From the NCBI GenBank assembly GCA_964420405.1, contig CAYQTL010000082.1, positions 1 through 21,936 of the forward strand: a DNA stretch of 21,936 nt, written 5' to 3'. This DNA is from CAYQTL01 sp964420405 (GTDB lineage Bacteria > Acidobacteriota > Thermoanaerobaculia > Thermoanaerobaculales > Sulfomarinibacteraceae). A model generated the notes under the pieces. That model saw only the letters and a list, made by a program, of their open reading frames with translations. It was not told the DNA's origin and did no database searches. Each line of letters starts with the position of its first letter. Positions within the stretch are counted from its first letter, which is position 1. Below, piece by piece: positions 1 through 7,774 of this stretch. Made by a program: the position numbers and the translations under genes.

Positions 1-67
1 GGGTGGGTGGGGTGGCCATCAACCGCCCGCTCATCCCGGGGGGTCGCCGGGCGCAAAGCGCACGAGC

Positions 68-96
68 AAGCCGGCGCTACGGGAAGCCGGCGCTAC
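68..96. repeat. Two-unit 16-bp tandem repeat over the end of the GT-C gene
   Basis: The 13-base unit AAGCCGGCGCTAC occurs at 68-80 and again at 84-96, a period of 16 bp. The second unit contains the stop codon of the minus-strand membrane-protein gene (TAG, 95-93). Each unit contains the palindrome GCCGGC. It may be a short dispersed intergenic repeat that supplied the stop codon. No T-run follows, so I do not call it a terminator. Confidence 0.55.
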
Positions 97-1472
97 CGGA
101 CCACGATCGCCGGGCCGAGCTTCGGGTCGGGGTCGGTCCAGGCCGGAGGGAACGCGACGCCGTGCACGACCACGAGGTCGCCCACCCGCGCCGGGTTGCC
201 GGGCAGCGCCGTGGGCGCGATCCGCCCCCGCACGTCCGGCCACAGCTCGGCGGGCACGACCACGAACGCCTCGCGCCCCGGACGGACCACCACCGGCGCG
301 GCGTCGCCCAGGCGCAGCCTGACCGCCGGGTCGAGCCCGATCTCCGGCACCGGCGAAAGCACCAGCGCGAGCCGCCTTTCCGGGCTGGCCTCCGCCTGCC
401 GGACCACCCGCTCCACCAGCTCGTCCGCCGCCGCGGTGCGGGCCCTCCAGCCGGCCACCGCGCGCAGGTCCGCCGGCACGAGAAGCGCGGCGACGACCAC
501 CAGCACCCCGGTGCCGGCCGCCCGGAGCACCCTCCCTCCCGCACGCACCCGCTCGGCGACGGCCGCGCCGACCGGCAGGGCCGCCAGGCCGACCAGGTAC
601 CCGAAGCGCAGGCGGAGGTCCGGCGTCTGGGGATCCGCCGGTGCGAGAGCCCACATCACACCCGCCGCCGGGACGGCGACCGAGGCCAGCGCGAGACCGA
701 GCCGCAGCCGTTCATCCGCCACGGCCACCGCGCCCGCCAGCAGCGCCGTCGCGACGACGGCCACCGCGACCCCGATCCCGGCCGGAGGCAAGCTCCCTGC
801 CGCCAGCAGGGTGCCGCCTCCCGTCAGCGCGACGGTGCGCACGGCGGTCCAGACCACGACCGCCACGACCGCCGCCACCGCCACCGGGATCCGCCTCCGC
901 CCGTCCACCTTCCCCACCGCGAGCACCACCACGGCGACCGCGAACGCGACCCCGTCCTCCTTGCCCGCCAGTGCCGCCAGCAGCAGCCCGCCCGCGAGCC
1001 ACGGCGCCCATGCGGCGCGGCGCCCGAGGCAGACCCGGATCGCTCCCCATCCGGCGAGCGCGGACAGCACGCCGTAGACGTTCGACGTCCACGCCGCGGT
1101 GACCACCGTCGTCGGCAGCAGCGCGCCGGCGAGCGCGGCACCCGCGGCGACGCCCCACGAGGTCCCGGCCCTCCGCAGGCACGAGGCGACCAGCCACAGC
1201 GTCAGCCCGATCATGACCGCCAGCACCACGTGCGCGGCGACCGGTCCCGCGATCCCTGAGCGCGCGAGCAGCCACCACGACGCCTGGCCCAGCGGGCGGT
1301 AGTAGGTGTCGAACAGCCCCTCCGAAACCGCCTCTCCGAGCGTCATCCGTCCGGCCAGGAGCAGGTGGGCGTGGTCGTCGAAGTAGAACGCCGCCGGCCA
1401 GAGCGGCGCGTGGACCGCGACCGCTGCCGCCGCCGCCGCCCCGACCACCGCCACCGCCGCCGCCGTCCGCAT
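93..1472 (-). CDS. Polytopic membrane protein, GT-C glycosyltransferase-like
   Basis: The 459-residue protein has an uncleaved N-terminal hydrophobic helix (about residues 4-21), then a short outer loop with the acidic pair D32-D33 in FYFDDH and the YYRPL motif at 57-61, then about eight more Ala/Val/Leu-rich membrane segments. A KED motif at 171-173 follows a hydrophobic stretch. An acidic pair in the first loop, a later YRPL and a KE motif recall TMTC-type and other GT-C transferases that use polyprenyl-phosphate sugars. The last 100 or so residues are a soluble tail. The ATG at 1472 is chosen because a longer reading frame to 1667 would run into the divergent lipoprotein gene and encodes low-complexity sequence. 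Function as a transferase is inferred from topology and motifs; the donor and acceptor are unknown. It may work with the two divergent sulfatase-fold lipoproteins on an envelope glycan. Confidence 0.72.
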   Translation of the reverse strand: MRTAAAVAVVGAAAAAAVAVHAPLWPAAFYFDDHAHLLLAGRMTLGEAVSEGLFDTYYRPLGQASWWLLARSGIAGPVAAHVVLAVMIGLTLWLVASCLRRAGTSWGVAAGAALAGALLPTTVVTAAWTSNVYGVLSALAGWGAIRVCLGRRAAWAPWLAGGLLLAALAGKEDGVAFAVAVVVLAVGKVDGRRRIPVAVAAVVAVVVWTAVRTVALTGGGTLLAAGSLPPAGIGVAVAVVATALLAGAVAVADERLRLGLALASVAVPAAGVMWALAPADPQTPDLRLRFGYLVGLAALPVGAAVAERVRAGGRVLRAAGTGVLVVVAALLVPADLRAVAGWRARTAAADELVERVVRQAEASPERRLALVLSPVPEIGLDPAVRLRLGDAAPVVVRPGREAFVVVPAELWPDVRGRIAPTALPGNPARVGDLVVVHGVAFPPAWTDPDPKLGPAIVVR

Positions 1473-1527
1473 CGCGCCATGGTACCGCCGGCTCCGACCG
1501 GTCGCGCCGTTGTAAGATCCTGCGGCC
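1473..1527. promoter_or_regulatory. Divergent intergenic region, GT-C gene and sulfatase operon
   Basis: This 55-bp gap separates two start codons facing away from each other, so it must hold or adjoin promoters for both directions. A TAAGAT hexamer at 1513-1518 could be a -10 element for the plus-strand lipoprotein operon, which would give a nearly leaderless mRNA. I see no convincing -35. No strong Shine-Dalgarno precedes either gene. Confidence 0.3.
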
Positions 1528-2922
1528 ATGGATCTGGCGTCCATCCGTCTGCCCGCGCTCGCCGCCGCCGTCGCTGCCGCTCTCGTGGCGGCCGTCTCCG
1601 GCTGCGGTCGGATCGCCTCCGAGCCGCCCGCCCCAAGGCCCGACATCCTCCTGGTCGTCGTGGACACCCTGCGCGCGGACCACCTGCCGTCCTACGGCTA
1701 CCATCGGGACACGGCGCCCCACCTCACCGCCTGGGCCGCGGACGCCACCGTGTTCCACAACGCCCACAGCACCTCGTCGTGGACCGTGCCGTCGGTGTCG
1801 TCGCTGGTCACCGGCCTCTACCCGCCGTCCCACGGGGCGATCCACGGCCTGATCTCGGACGTCGGGGTGGCCTGGCAGGAGGCCCTGCCGCCCGAGCTGC
1901 CGACCCTCGCCGAGCTGCTGTCGGAGGCCGGCTACCGGACCTTCGCCATCACGGCCAACGGCCACCTCGACGAGGCCCACGGCTTCGACCGCGGCTTCGA
2001 CCGGTTCGCCTGCATCGGCTGGGACGGGGCCGCGGACCGCCTCCACACCCTCGCCGACCACTGGATGGCGGACATCGCCGCGGTCGACGGGCCGGTGTTC
2101 GTGTGGCTGCACTACATCGACCCGCACTTCGAGTACCACCGCCGGGAGCCCTGGTTCTCCGAGTGGCAGCCGGACGCCACCGAGAAGGAGCTGGCGGCGA
2201 TCCGGGACGTGACGCGCACGTGGCCGGCGCTGCCGCCGGTGCTCGCGGCCGACCCCCGGCGCGCCCTCGAGGTCGGGGTCTCGCTGTACGACTCGGAGAT
2301 CGCGTTCTGGGACCGGGAGTTCGCCGGTCTGCTCGAGCGCTGGCCGCGCCTCGCCACGGCCGCCACCGTGTTCGCCTCCGACCACGGCGAGGAGTTCATG
2401 GACCACGGCGACCTCCACCACGGCAACAACCTGCACCGGGCGACGGTCCGGATCCCGCTGATGGTGAAGGGTCCGGGGTACGCCGCCGGCCGGCACGACG
2501 ACCGTCTGGTCAGCCTGCTCGACGTCGGGCCCACGCTGCTGCGCTGGGCGGGCGTCGAGGTGCCGGAGTCGTGGCACGGCCGTCCCCTGCCGGATGCGTC
2601 GTCTCGGGGCACCGGCGACGACCGCCCGGTGCTCGCCTTCCTCGACCGGGTCCAGGCCCGCCAGAAGCTGCGGGCGATCCTCGCCCCGGAGCACAAGCTG
2701 ATCCAGGAGCTCGAGGCCGGTCGCACGCACCTGTACGATCTCGATGCCGACCCCCTCGAGAAACGGGACCTCGTCCGTCACCAGGCCGACCTGGCGGCGC
2801 AGCTCGGCGCCGAGCTCGACGAGCGGATCGCGACCTTGCCGGCGCCGCCGTCGGAGCCGCCCAGGGTCCCTGTCGACCCGGACGCGCTCGAGCAGCTCCG
2901 GGCCCTCGGCTACGCACGGTGA
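1528..2922 (+). CDS. Sulfatase/alkaline-phosphatase-fold lipoprotein, Thr at the nucleophile position
   Basis: The 464-residue protein starts with a lipoprotein signal peptide ending in lipobox VSGC (lipidated Cys 26). The rest is one sulfatase-superfamily domain: VVVDTLRAD with metal-ligand candidate D46 near the N terminus, the active-site loop SSWTVPSVSSLVTG at about 83-96, DPH at 198-200, and SDHGEEF at 284-290 (D285, H286) followed by HHGNNLH. In classical sulfatases the loop is C/S-x-P-S-R, with Cys or Ser converted to formylglycine. Here it is T86-V-P-S-V, so Thr sits at the nucleophile position and the stabilising Arg is missing. That suggests a formylglycine-independent phosphatase, phosphotransferase or phosphodiesterase rather than a sulfatase (inference). 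It is the first gene of a two-gene operon; its stop overlaps the next start by 4 bases. Exact substrate is not predictable. Confidence 0.88.
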   Translation: MDLASIRLPALAAAVAAALVAAVSGCGRIASEPPAPRPDILLVVVDTLRADHLPSYGYHRDTAPHLTAWAADATVFHNAHSTSSWTVPSVSSLVTGLYPPSHGAIHGLISDVGVAWQEALPPELPTLAELLSEAGYRTFAITANGHLDEAHGFDRGFDRFACIGWDGAADRLHTLADHWMADIAAVDGPVFVWLHYIDPHFEYHRREPWFSEWQPDATEKELAAIRDVTRTWPALPPVLAADPRRALEVGVSLYDSEIAFWDREFAGLLERWPRLATAATVFASDHGEEFMDHGDLHHGNNLHRATVRIPLMVKGPGYAAGRHDDRLVSLLDVGPTLLRWAGVEVPESWHGRPLPDASSRGTGDDRPVLAFLDRVQARQKLRAILAPEHKLIQELEAGRTHLYDLDADPLEKRDLVRHQADLAAQLGAELDERIATLPAPPSEPPRVPVDPDALEQLRALGYAR

Positions 2923-4298
2923 GACCCCGGCCGCGGCTCCGCCTCCAGGCTCCGGGAGCCGCGGCCCTCGCCGCCCTCGTCCTGACCGCGTGCGCGGCTC
3001 CCGGAGCCTCGCCCGAGCCGACCGCCGCTCCGCCCGACCTCTTCCTGCTCACCGTCGACGCCCTCCGCGCGGACGCCGCGCCCCCGTCGACCCGCGGAAA
3101 CGAGATCGCACCCTTTCTCGCCTCCCTCGCCGGGGGTGCCACGGTGTTCCCGTCCGCCCACGCCACCTCCTCGTGGACGGTGCCATCGGCCGTCACCCTC
3201 GTCACCGGCGCGTACCCGCACACCCACGGGATCACCATGGGCGTCCAGCAGCGCGGGGAGGTCCTGGCCCAGCCGGTGATCCCCGCACAGCTGCCCGCCG
3301 TCGCCGAGCTGCTGCGGTCCTCCGGCTACCGCACCTACGCCGTCCTCGCCAACGGCCACCTGGACGCCCGCTTCGGGTTCGCCCGCGGCTTCGACCGGTT
3401 CGCGTGCCCGGGCTTCGTCGCCGCCGACCGCGTGCGCGACGTGCTCGAGCCGTGGCTCGATGAGATCGCCGCAGGGGACCGCCCGTTCTTCCTGTGGGTG
3501 CACTACTTCGATCCCCACATGCCGTACCACGACCGCGAGCCGTGGTTCCGCCGCTACGCTCCGGACGTGACAGAGCCCGAGCTCGCCGTCGTCGAGCGCG
3601 CCAAGCAGACCTGGCCCCGGCTGCCGCCCGAGGTCATGGCGCGCCCGGCGCGGTTCCTCGAGATCGCCCGGGCCCTGTACGAGTCGGAGGTGTCGTACGT
3701 CGACGCCGCCGTCGCCGAGCTCTACGGCCGCCTTCCCGTCCTCGACGACGCGCTGCTCCTCTTCACCGCCGACCACGGCGAGGAGTTCCGCGAGCACGGC
3801 GCCCTCGGCCACGGCAACAACCTCCACGCCGAGACCGTCAGGGTCCCGCTGTGGCTCCGCCCGCCGGGCGGGAGGGACGGCGTCCTCGATCCACGGGTCG
3901 CGAGCCTGGTGGACGTGGCGCCCACTCTTCTCGACGCCGCCAGGGTGGAGGCGCCGGACTGGTGGCCGGGCCGGTCGCTGCTCGACCCGGCTCCCGGGAC
4001 GCCACGACCGGTGCTCACCCAGCTCAACAAGTTCACGAGCCGGCGACTGGAGTCGATCGTGAGCACCGGCTGGAAGCTGATCCTCAACCCGGGACAGGGG
4101 ACGGTCCGCCTCTACGGCCTCGACTCCGACCCCTGGGAGCGCCGCGATCTGGCCGCCGCGAGGCCGGACCTCGTCGCGAAGCTCCGCACCGAGCTCGACG
4201 GGCTGGTCGCCGCCCAGCCGGGCCCCGGGGAGGTGGTGACCGCTCCCGTCGACGCGGACACCGCCGAAGCCCTCCGGGAGCTCGGCTACGTGGAGTGA
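2919..4298 (+). CDS. Second sulfatase-fold lipoprotein, paralogue of the upstream gene
   Basis: Starting at the GTG that overlaps the upstream TGA (GTGA, 2919-2922) gives 459 residues and places a lipobox LTAC (Cys 25) after a short Arg-rich n-region and hydrophobic core. An open frame runs far upstream, but the overlap and the signal peptide fix this start. Motifs follow the upstream paralogue closely: TVDALRAD (D47), SSWTVPSAVTLVTG with T87 at the formylglycine position, VHYFDPH at about 194-200, and TADHGEEF (D285, H286) with GHGNNLH after it. Both proteins also share GYRTxA..ANGHLD and a C-terminal ALxELGY-type ending, so they arose by tandem duplication. Both are predicted envelope-anchored hydrolases or transferases made by coupled translation. 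The substrate is unknown, and the Ala after PS again argues against formylglycine chemistry. Confidence 0.87.
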   Translation: MRPRPRLRLQAPGAAALAALVLTACAAPGASPEPTAAPPDLFLLTVDALRADAAPPSTRGNEIAPFLASLAGGATVFPSAHATSSWTVPSAVTLVTGAYPHTHGITMGVQQRGEVLAQPVIPAQLPAVAELLRSSGYRTYAVLANGHLDARFGFARGFDRFACPGFVAADRVRDVLEPWLDEIAAGDRPFFLWVHYFDPHMPYHDREPWFRRYAPDVTEPELAVVERAKQTWPRLPPEVMARPARFLEIARALYESEVSYVDAAVAELYGRLPVLDDALLLFTADHGEEFREHGALGHGNNLHAETVRVPLWLRPPGGRDGVLDPRVASLVDVAPTLLDAARVEAPDWWPGRSLLDPAPGTPRPVLTQLNKFTSRRLESIVSTGWKLILNPGQGTVRLYGLDSDPWERRDLAAARPDLVAKLRTELDGLVAAQPGPGEVVTAPVDADTAEALRELGYVE

Positions 4299-4405
4299 GG
4301 GCCCTCCGACGCGGAGCCGCGCCGCGCGTCCGACGGGCTCTCCCCTCGCACCTCCAGCCTCGTCCACGCCCCTCCCCGAAGTGTCATCCCACCGTCACGA
4401 CGGCC

Positions 4406-4434
4406 TTGCCCACGCCCGGCCGACCTGCTACCTT
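4406..4434 (+). promoter_or_regulatory. Possible sigma-70-type promoter for the IPTL-CTERM protein gene
   Basis: TTGCCC (4406-4411) and TACCTT (4429-4434) are separated by exactly 17 bp in the 229-bp gap after the sulfatase pair. The expected start is near 4441, leaving a leader of about 87 nt. The match to consensus is modest. The rest of 4299-4405 is GC-rich with no recognised gene. Confidence 0.35.
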
Positions 4435-4478
4435 GAACCTCGGTGCGCATTCTCTATCTGTCTGGCCGGTATGGGAGA

Positions 4479-4493
4479 TGAGACGAAGTCTCA
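4479..4493 (+). promoter_or_regulatory. Small 5' leader hairpin upstream of the IPTL-CTERM protein
   Basis: TGAGAC (4479-4484) and GTCTCA (4488-4493) form a perfect 6-bp stem with a GAA triloop. It lies 17 bases before the purine-rich Shine-Dalgarno AGGGAGGAGG (4511-4520). It could stabilise the leader or modulate translation. No known riboswitch consensus is recognisable around it. Confidence 0.35.
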
Positions 4494-4527
4494 CAGGAAA
4501 CCAGTCTCCAAGGGAGGAGGAGAGAAC

Positions 4528-6621
4528 ATGAAACGTGCGGTCCTCGTCATGACGGTCTGCGCTCTCGCGCTCGGGGTGGGCGCGGCGATCGCGGACACCA
4601 GCAACCCACTCGCCAATTACACCGGGAAGGTGCCGAAGGCGTTCCTCGACCAGAAGGGGATGACGTGGACCGGCGCCGGCCATGACGAGCGTGCCACCGG
4701 CGGCCCGGACGACTTCGGCTACGTCTTCCGGGACTCCGCCGAGCCCGACGGTCCGACCTTCGGCTGGGTCGACATCTCCGGCACCGGCACCCAGATCCTG
4801 CTCGGTGACGACGCCACAGCCGGCCCGCTGGCTCTCGGGTTCTCATTCGACTTCTACGGCGCCAGCTTCACCGACCTGTACGTGTCGTCCAACGGCTGGG
4901 TGAGCTTCACCTCGCCCGTCAGCTCGGACTTCTCCAACGACTGCCCGTTCCCGCTGCCGGGATCGACGCCGGCCAACATCATCGCGCCGTTCTGGGACGA
5001 CATGGACCCGGGCGACCTGAGCGACCCGATCTACTGGCAGGCGTTCGCCGCCGGCGCGTGCCCCTACGCCGCCTACGCCGGGGCGTGCTTCGTCGTCACG
5101 TACGACGACTTCACCTACTACCCGGGCGGTGACGGCGTGGTCGCCGGCACCTGGCAGGTGATCCTCCTCGACAACGACGAGATCATCATGCAGTACGAGG
5201 ACGTGGTGACCACACCCGGCGACTCCGCCACCATCGGTATCGCCAACGCGGACGGCTCGATCGGCCTCACGTACGCATGCAACACGCCCAACTCGCTCCA
5301 GGACAGCCTGGCGATCCGCTACTACGTCACGACCGACGTCGCGGATCTCGAGGTCACGAAGACCGCCAGCGCCGATCCGGTGCCCCCCAACGGGCTGGTG
5401 ACCTTCAGCGTGACCGTCCTCAACAACGGCGCGCTGGACGCGACCGGGGTCACGGTCGTCGACGACCTTCCCGACGAGGTGACCTACATCTCCGACGACT
5501 GCGGCGGCAGCGGCTCTCCGTGGACGTGGAACGTCGGAGCCCTGAACGTGGACCAGTCAGTCACGTGCAACATCACCGTCCGCGTCGACGAGTGCGCGCG
5601 GATCACCAACTCGGCGACCGCGACCTGCGATCAGGACGACCCGCCGGCGAACAGCACCGGCAGCGTGACGATCAACCAGTCGGTGGACGTGCTGAACGAC
5701 GGCTCCTTCGAGGCCGGCACCCCGAACCCCTTCTGGAACGAGGCGTCGACCAACTTCGGGACTCCGCTCTGCGACGAGGGCTCCTGCGGCACCGGCGGCG
5801 GCACCTCCGGCCCGCTCACCGGCGACTGGTGGTCCTGGTTCGGCGGCGCCACGACGAACGAGGTCGCCAGCGTCGACCAGGACGTCCTGCTCGAGGGACA
5901 GCCGGTCCTCACGTTCTATCTGTGGGCGCCGGTGCCCGGCGCCAGCACGGCGGACGGGACCTTCGACGTCTACGTCGACGCGACGAGCATCTTCTCGATC
6001 CAGCAGGGTGATCCTGCGTACAGCTCCGGCTACACGATGGTCGAGATCGACCTGACAGCGTTCGCCGACGGCGGCACCCACAACCTGCGGTTCGAGGGAA
6101 TCCAGAACGGTCCCGACGTCGTCACGTTCAACGTCGACGACATCTCCGTGCTGTCCTGCGGCCAGCCCGTCCTCGACGCCGACCTCGCAATCACGAAGAC
6201 CGGCGCCAACGACGGCGACAACCTGACGGGGACCTACACCATCACCGTCACCAACAACGGGCCGGGCGACGTGGCCGACGCCACCGTCAGCGACCCGCTG
6301 CCGGCCGGCGTGAACCACCTGTCCAACGACTGCGGTGCCGTCGTCGCCGGCGGCGTCATGTCCTGGAACATCGGGCCGATGGCCGTCGCCGCCCAGGTGA
6401 GCTGCACCATGGACGTGTCGATCCTCAACATCGGCGACACGCTCAACGTCGCGGCGGTGTCCCACACCGGCAACGACCCCAACCCGAGCAACGACAACGC
6501 CACCGCCCTGATCCCCCGCGTCGAGATCCCCGCGATCCCGACCCTGGGCACCTGGGGCCTCCTGGCGCTCGTCGGCCTCATGGCCGGCGTCGCCTTCCTG
6601 GTCCTGCGCCGCCGCGCGTAG
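4528..6621 (+). CDS. Secreted DUF11-repeat protein with IPTL-CTERM sorting signal
   Basis: The ATG at 4528 has a strong Shine-Dalgarno just upstream and opens a Sec signal peptide (MKRAVLVMTVCALALGVGAAIA), giving 697 residues. Regions in order: a beta-rich N-terminal domain (about 40-265, with VSSNGWVSF, IAPFWDDMD and a Tyr/Asp-rich segment resembling nidogen/PEP-CTERM-like sandwiches); a DUF11 domain at about 270-375 (ADLEVTKTASADP..VTVLNNG); a jelly-roll or carbohydrate-binding-like segment at about 390-545 starting NDGSFEAGTPNPFW; a second DUF11 domain at about 550-655 (ADLAITKTGAND..VTNNGPGD); then I670-P-T-L-G-T-W676, a hydrophobic helix and the basic tail RRRA. That tail is the IPTL-CTERM signal recognised by exosortase H in known systems, so the protein is probably cleaved and attached or exported to the surface. 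It is transcribed alone and followed by a terminator. The role is likely adhesive or structural; no enzyme motif is visible. Confidence 0.9.
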   Translation: MKRAVLVMTVCALALGVGAAIADTSNPLANYTGKVPKAFLDQKGMTWTGAGHDERATGGPDDFGYVFRDSAEPDGPTFGWVDISGTGTQILLGDDATAGPLALGFSFDFYGASFTDLYVSSNGWVSFTSPVSSDFSNDCPFPLPGSTPANIIAPFWDDMDPGDLSDPIYWQAFAAGACPYAAYAGACFVVTYDDFTYYPGGDGVVAGTWQVILLDNDEIIMQYEDVVTTPGDSATIGIANADGSIGLTYACNTPNSLQDSLAIRYYVTTDVADLEVTKTASADPVPPNGLVTFSVTVLNNGALDATGVTVVDDLPDEVTYISDDCGGSGSPWTWNVGALNVDQSVTCNITVRVDECARITNSATATCDQDDPPANSTGSVTINQSVDVLNDGSFEAGTPNPFWNEASTNFGTPLCDEGSCGTGGGTSGPLTGDWWSWFGGATTNEVASVDQDVLLEGQPVLTFYLWAPVPGASTADGTFDVYVDATSIFSIQQGDPAYSSGYTMVEIDLTAFADGGTHNLRFEGIQNGPDVVTFNVDDISVLSCGQPVLDADLAITKTGANDGDNLTGTYTITVTNNGPGDVADATVSDPLPAGVNHLSNDCGAVVAGGVMSWNIGPMAVAAQVSCTMDVSILNIGDTLNVAAVSHTGNDPNPSNDNATALIPRVEIPAIPTLGTWGLLALVGLMAGVAFLVLRRRA

Positions 6622-6647
6622 CACAGGCCCACACCGTACGACCAATG

Positions 6648-6676
6648 GGCGCGCCCTCCGGGGCGCGCCTTTTTTT
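6648..6676 (+). terminator. Intrinsic terminator after the IPTL-CTERM protein gene
   Basis: GGCGCGCCC (6648-6656) pairs perfectly with GGGCGCGCC (6661-6669) around a TCCG tetraloop, followed by seven T residues (6670-6676). It starts 26 bases after the stop codon. This is the clearest rho-independent terminator in the window. Confidence 0.93.
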
Positions 6677-6910
6677 CGTCGCCCCGGTATCCAGCGGACT
6701 CCGCGACCGTGAGATCGTCGAACGTACGCAGGCATCGGCCTCGACATCCTGATGGCACACGTTAGAGAGGTTGCAGCCCTGCCGCGTGTCACGCTCGACA
6801 CGCGTCACTTCGTCCTCCCCTCCAGGCGTGGCCTGGCGGGCGCCCGGCACGCGAAGCGGCGGGCATGAGTGACGTACAGCATCCGTTACGATGCACGTCA
6901 GGAGGCTGTG
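6677..6910. other. Intergenic region with two inverted repeats and a TA promoter candidate
   Basis: No gene is supported here. Two inverted repeats stand out: CGCGTGTC (6783-6790) with GACACGCG (6797-6804) around a 6-base loop, and CCAGGC (6822-6827) with GCCTGG (6831-6836) around GTG. TACGAT at 6887-6892 could be the -10 of the downstream toxin-antitoxin pair, with a start near 6899. The -35 is unclear. Confidence 0.4.
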
Positions 6911-7147
6911 ATGGCTTCGAAGCTGACGCTGAGGCTCGACGAGGAGCTCATCGACCTGGCCAAGGAGCGCTCCCGGCGGACGGGCCGGTCGGTGTCCCGA
7001 ATGGTGGCGGACTACTTCGCAGCGATCGGCCACAAGCCGCCCGACGAGGAGCTGCCACCGGTCGTCCGATCGCTCCGGGGAGTCCTGCGTGGCGCGGAGG
7101 TCGACGAGCAGGACCATCACCGCCACCTCGAGGAGCGGCACCTGTGA
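6911..7147 (+). CDS. DUF6364-family antitoxin (ribbon-helix-helix type)
   Basis: The 78-residue protein begins MASKLTLRLDEELIDLAKE, the beta-strand plus helix pattern of DUF6364/RHH antitoxins (alternating K-L-T-L-R-L strand, then helix), followed by RTGRSVSRMVADYF, the usual second helix. GGAGG at 6901-6905 is 5 bases before ATG 6911, which rules out the longer frame from 6869. The C-terminal third (PPDEELPPVVRSLRGVLRG) is the expected toxin-wrapping segment. Its stop overlaps the PIN toxin start by 4 bases (GTGA), so the two are coupled. The N-terminal part probably binds its own promoter. Confidence 0.88.
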   Translation: MASKLTLRLDEELIDLAKERSRRTGRSVSRMVADYFAAIGHKPPDEELPPVVRSLRGVLRGAEVDEQDHHRHLEERHL

Positions 7148-7560
7148 AGGTCCTGCTCGACACCAACGTGGTGCTCGACGTCCTGCTCGAACGGGAACCG
7201 TTCGTCATGCACTCCGCGGCCCTCCTCGCCCGCGTGGAGCGCGGCGAGCTCGCCGCCGTCGTCGGCGCCACCACCGTGACCACGATCCACTACCTCGCGA
7301 CGAGAGTCGTCGGCGCAACGGCGGCGCGCACCGCTGTGGACGACATGCTGAGCATCCTGCAGGTCGCCGCCGTGAACCAACCCGTGATCGAAGCGGCTCT
7401 CGAGTCGCCGCTGTCCGCCTTCGAGGACGCGGTGCTGCTCGAGGCGGCTCGCGCGTGCGGCGCACACGCGATCGTCACCCGGAACGTGCGCGACTTCGTC
7501 GCCGGGAACCTCCCGGTGTACGAGCCGGCGGAGCTGCTGGCCATCCTCCGCGACCGGTGA
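7144..7560 (+). CDS. PIN-domain toxin of the DUF6364 module (VapC-like RNase)
   Basis: The GTG at 7144 overlaps the antitoxin stop and gives a 138-residue single PIN domain. The first acidic ligand lies in VKVLLDTNVVLDVLLER (D6), a central acidic region follows, and FEDAVLLEAARACGAHAIVTRNVRDF supplies the conserved EDA and TRNxxDF elements near the C terminus. PIN toxins cleave RNA, often tRNA or rRNA, with Mg2+ or Mn2+ bound by three or four acidic residues. No internal defects are seen, so the module appears functional. A longer upstream frame exists but runs through the antitoxin gene and is a shadow. Confidence 0.9.
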   Translation: MKVLLDTNVVLDVLLEREPFVMHSAALLARVERGELAAVVGATTVTTIHYLATRVVGATAARTAVDDMLSILQVAAVNQPVIEAALESPLSAFEDAVLLEAARACGAHAIVTRNVRDFVAGNLPVYEPAELLAILRDR

Positions 7561-7594
7561 GGCTCGGGCGCCGCTGCGTCGGGCAGTCGACCCT

Positions 7595-7774
7595 CGGATC
7601 CTCCACGTGACCTCCGATGACGGCTCGAAGGGCACGGTCGACGTCTCGTGCCGGCTCGAGGGCCCGGTGTCCGAGCCGCTCGAGGTCTCCGACGACCTTC
7701 GCAGCTTCTTCGCTGAAGGGGAGACGGTGGCATGGACCAGCGACTCTGGCTACCGATACACGTCCTTCCGGTGA
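7595..7774 (+). pseudogene. Remnant of a DUF2442-type gene
   Basis: Translating from 7595 gives RILHVTSDDGSKGTVDVSCRLEGPVSEPLEV..FFAEGETVAW, then a short unrelated tail ending at TGA 7772-7774. This resembles DUF2442 proteins (ILxV... DGxxGxVDxSxLLxGPVFEPL... VxW), but about ten residues between ILHVTS and DDGS seem to be missing and the C terminus is not conserved. No ATG or credible start is present in frame, and no Shine-Dalgarno. The 3' end overlaps the convergent RelE-like toxin by about 25 bases. Recognition rests on a short pattern, so it is tentative. Confidence 0.45.

Noticed and set aside
712..2781. Long minus-strand frame across the first lipoprotein gene
   Set aside because: Low-complexity shadow; the sulfatase-fold gene and the GT-C gene explain this stretch.
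2910..4367. Long minus-strand frame opposite the second lipoprotein gene
   Set aside because: No recognisable domain or ribosome site; shadow of the real gene.
4441..4527. Possible c-di-GMP or other riboswitch in the leader of the IPTL-CTERM gene (CACAGGAAACC resembles part of the GEMM motif)
   Set aside because: The second conserved half of the GEMM aptamer and the expected helices are absent; only a 6-bp hairpin is visible.
5557..6801. Minus-strand frame opposite the DUF11 protein
   Set aside because: Runs through the terminator and has Arg/Gly/Val-rich shadow composition.
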